DNA of 64,000 bases from Apostichopus japonicus (taxonomy: Eukaryota > Echinodermata > Holothuroidea > Aspidochirotida > Stichopodidae): the NCBI RefSeq assembly GCF_037975245.1, contig NC_092564.1:2755984-2819983 (forward strand). Reading direction: 5' to 3'. Under the pieces are notes generated by a model. That model ran no database searches and was not told where the DNA came from. It saw nothing but the letters and a program-made list of their open reading frames with translations. Each line of letters begins with the position of its first letter. Position 1 is the stretch's first letter. This document shows, piece after piece, positions 60,295 to 64,000 of this stretch. The position numbers and the translations under genes were made by a program.

Positions 60295-60690
60295 GCATCA
60301 GTATATCTCAAGACTGGAGGCATGGATACTTCTCCTACTGTGGATGTGTTATATTGAGCAAAATAACTCTCTTGTGTTTTAATGGAGGTAAAAGATTATT
60401 TGAGGTCACGAGAGGTCAAATATTGAGAACCTCGTAAAAACGATATCTCATGAATATCATGGATACTTATCATACAATGTATATGGATTTTCCATACTGA
60501 ATACAAGAATCATGTTATTGTTAACGTTGGTGTAGGTCATTTGTAGCTGATTTGCGGTCACCAGCGGTCAAACTCTGAAAACCGTTAAACATTATACCTC
60601 AAGGCATGGCTGATACTTCTCATACTTTGTGTGTGGATTCATAACATTGAGTACAAGACCTCTATTGTTTTTGGTGTAGGTGTGTATTGT
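60295..60690. repeat. Degenerate tandem copies of the AGGTCA-bearing repeat family
   Basis: Two to three diverged units of roughly 130-180 bp share TCTCAAG, GGCATGGATACTTCTC, GGTGTAGGTC and GAGGTCAAACTCTGAAAACC-like segments. One unit carries AGGTCA, CGAG, AGGTCA at 60403-60418. Related single copies lie near 53.49, 55.81 and 56.13 kb. Confidence 0.7.
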
Positions 60691-60754
60691 CAAGTACAGA
60701 TAACTGACCTGTGTTTATCATGCCATAGTGTAATTGTACATCGTGGTGCAGGAC

Positions 60755-61122
60755 CAGGGGGCGTAGCGAGCGGGGGGTGTGGGGGTGTCACACCACCCCC
60801 CCCCCAATAATTTGGTCGCTGTCGGCAAATTTTGGGTCTGTCGGCAAAAGGAGAAAAGGTGAAGAGAGCGGAAGGGGAAGAAAGAAGGAAAGCTGAATAG
60901 AGAAAAGGAGAACGGGAGCTTCTTCCGTGCCAAATTTGACTTAAAATATGCACCAGATTGCATCTAAGGGCGTTTCAAAACTAATAATTTTCCAAATGGG
61001 AGGGGTAGACCCCCTACCCTTAGACGCCTCCCCCATTTCATCCACCACTTCCAGATCCGTCGGCAAATCAAATTCTCCACACCCCCCCCCCCAAACAAAA
61101 AAAAACCTTCGCTACGCCCCTG
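60755..61122. mobile_element. hAT-type MITE, 368 bp
   Basis: Begins CAGGGGGCGTAGCGAG and ends CTTCGCTACGCCCCTG, near-perfect inverted repeats. It is flanked by the perfect 8-bp duplication TGCAGGAC (60747-60754 and 61123-61130). The 8-bp duplication and the CAGGGGCGTAGC end are characteristic of hAT elements. C-rich stretches lie just inside both ends. No transposase frame. Confidence 0.92.
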
Positions 61123-61130
61123 TGCAGGAC

Positions 61131-62666
<1,536 letters not shown>

Positions 62667-62823
62667 AAATGATTTTCGAGTTGGATAGCATCATGTTTGA
62701 TCTCTAGAGTAGGGCAAAATATGTCACCAAAAACAGAACTAGTATTGTTCGATATAGGTGACAAACGCCTACAGTGGAATTACGATCTTCCTTACCGGTT
62801 TCGAACCTCTGGACATACAATCA

Positions 62824-63055
<232 letters not shown>

Positions 63056-64000
63056 CGTGAAACTCTGAGTAACAATTGCAACTACTAGTGTTCCACTAGT
63101 CTCAACTTGGCTAACCTGTGTGCGTGTGTGTGTATTGCTGCCCGCTAACGGTGACATTGGTGGTGTTCATGCGCCAGGGGTTGCACCACGTGACCATAGG
63201 TATTACGTTAAAACAAAGTGCTTGAAATTGCCATAGTACTTTCCTGAAAGTCTCGGTCGTCAACATTCATGCCAGCCCTAGAGGAGGGTTGAAATAGACA
63301 ATAAATGTCTCATTGTCTCGTATACATTTAGAGTGGAAGTAAAATTCTTGTTAACATTTGAGTATATATATAGATGGCCATTTTCTAAATTTTATAGCAT
63401 ATTTGGCGGGGAATACTGATGACGTTTGAACTCGGAGTGAAAGCGACGTAACTTCGTCACATCATAACATGAGTTGTTCCGTGTCTATACAACTGTACTA
63501 AGTTGCTGCTGAACCGATAGCTCTTAAATCAGATATTGTCCTCTCACTTCACACCTCAGCTATCCTCATCGAGGGCCGCGTGACCCATAAAGCTGCAATG
63601 ATCTTCCGCCAATCAGTTATATGTCCAAGTCTATCTCCCTTGCATCATTATTGCATCATTTTGGGGCGTCCTAAACCGGTGTGAAGTTAGATACTTATTC
63701 CCCGTTCCTCGTTCGATATTCGCGAATGAGTAACTGAGCTACCTATTCGGTTACGTATTCGACAATGGTATCGACGTAGCACCTCTGGCAAGACAAAAGC
63801 TTTCTTACAAGATGTTCAACATTTGGTCGTGGAAAGAGGTTTATCTATGGCCCATGGGTCATATGAACTCTAATGACTATGTAGAAGGGTACCATAATGC
63901 ATCTTGCCCGGTCCAAATAGTTCTTGACCAACTAAAATGACCAGTACTTCATCAGTTCTTAAATTAATGTAAAAAATATACTTTAGGCCCTAATCAAGAC
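63056..64000. other. Intergenic DNA to the window end, no gene seen
   Basis: Contains a short GTGTGTGCG run near 63118-63133. No coding signal recognised. Confidence 0.45.

Overview
This window is eukaryotic nuclear DNA from an invertebrate deuterostome, most likely an echinoderm and plausibly a sea cucumber. Coding sequence is sparse and split into short exons with GT..AG introns. There are no bacterial-style operons. The repeat content (Penelope, CR1/L2-like LINE, hAT MITEs, tRNA-SINEs, long TA tracts, frequent poly-G/C runs, many AGGCCTA words) fits a marine invertebrate. The species cannot be fixed from sequence alone.

Two host genes can be reconstructed by splicing. On the + strand (5732-10566), six exons joined by phase-1 introns encode a signal peptide, Ig-like modules and EGF modules colinear with the ectodomain of TIE (angiopoietin) receptor tyrosine kinases. 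The frame stops inside the third EGF, with a poly(A) signal about 120 nt later and no recognisable kinase exon downstream, so the product looks like a 337-residue secreted fragment or a truncated paralogue. On the - strand (45751 down to 26430), five coding exons join into a complete 208-residue cysteine dioxygenase (CDO1) with all catalytic residues present. A non-coding leader exon lies just upstream, and the transcription start may be near 50.7 kb. A SAM/C2H2 gene fragment lies at 13.3-13.6 kb.

Layout: 1-3.2 kb, no gene; 3.2-4.3 kb, 39-bp minisatellite; 5.2-5.5 kb, duplicated 128-bp block before the TIE-like gene; 5.7-10.7 kb, TIE-like gene; 10.7-21 kb, intergenic with a hAT fragment, the SAM/C2H2 relic, a palindromic block and a 90-bp tandem array; 21-26.3 kb, CpG-poor intergenic DNA with one SINE; 26.3-50.7 kb, CDO1 and its large introns, packed with TACTGTA/TACAGTA words, minisatellites and transposons; 51.5-53.4 kb, decayed 5'-truncated Penelope element; 53.9-64 kb, hAT MITEs, a foldback element, tandem repeats and a tRNA-SINE between TA tracts.

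The most informative structures are a MITE split by two later insertions (37.8-40.8 kb) whose order can be read against an intact copy at 49.3 kb; an apparently unclassified 1.33-kb DNA transposon with perfect 13-bp terminal inverted repeats (47.0-48.4 kb); and the sharp compositional domain over CDO1. The two genes are neighbours by position only. Nothing in the sequence links them functionally.
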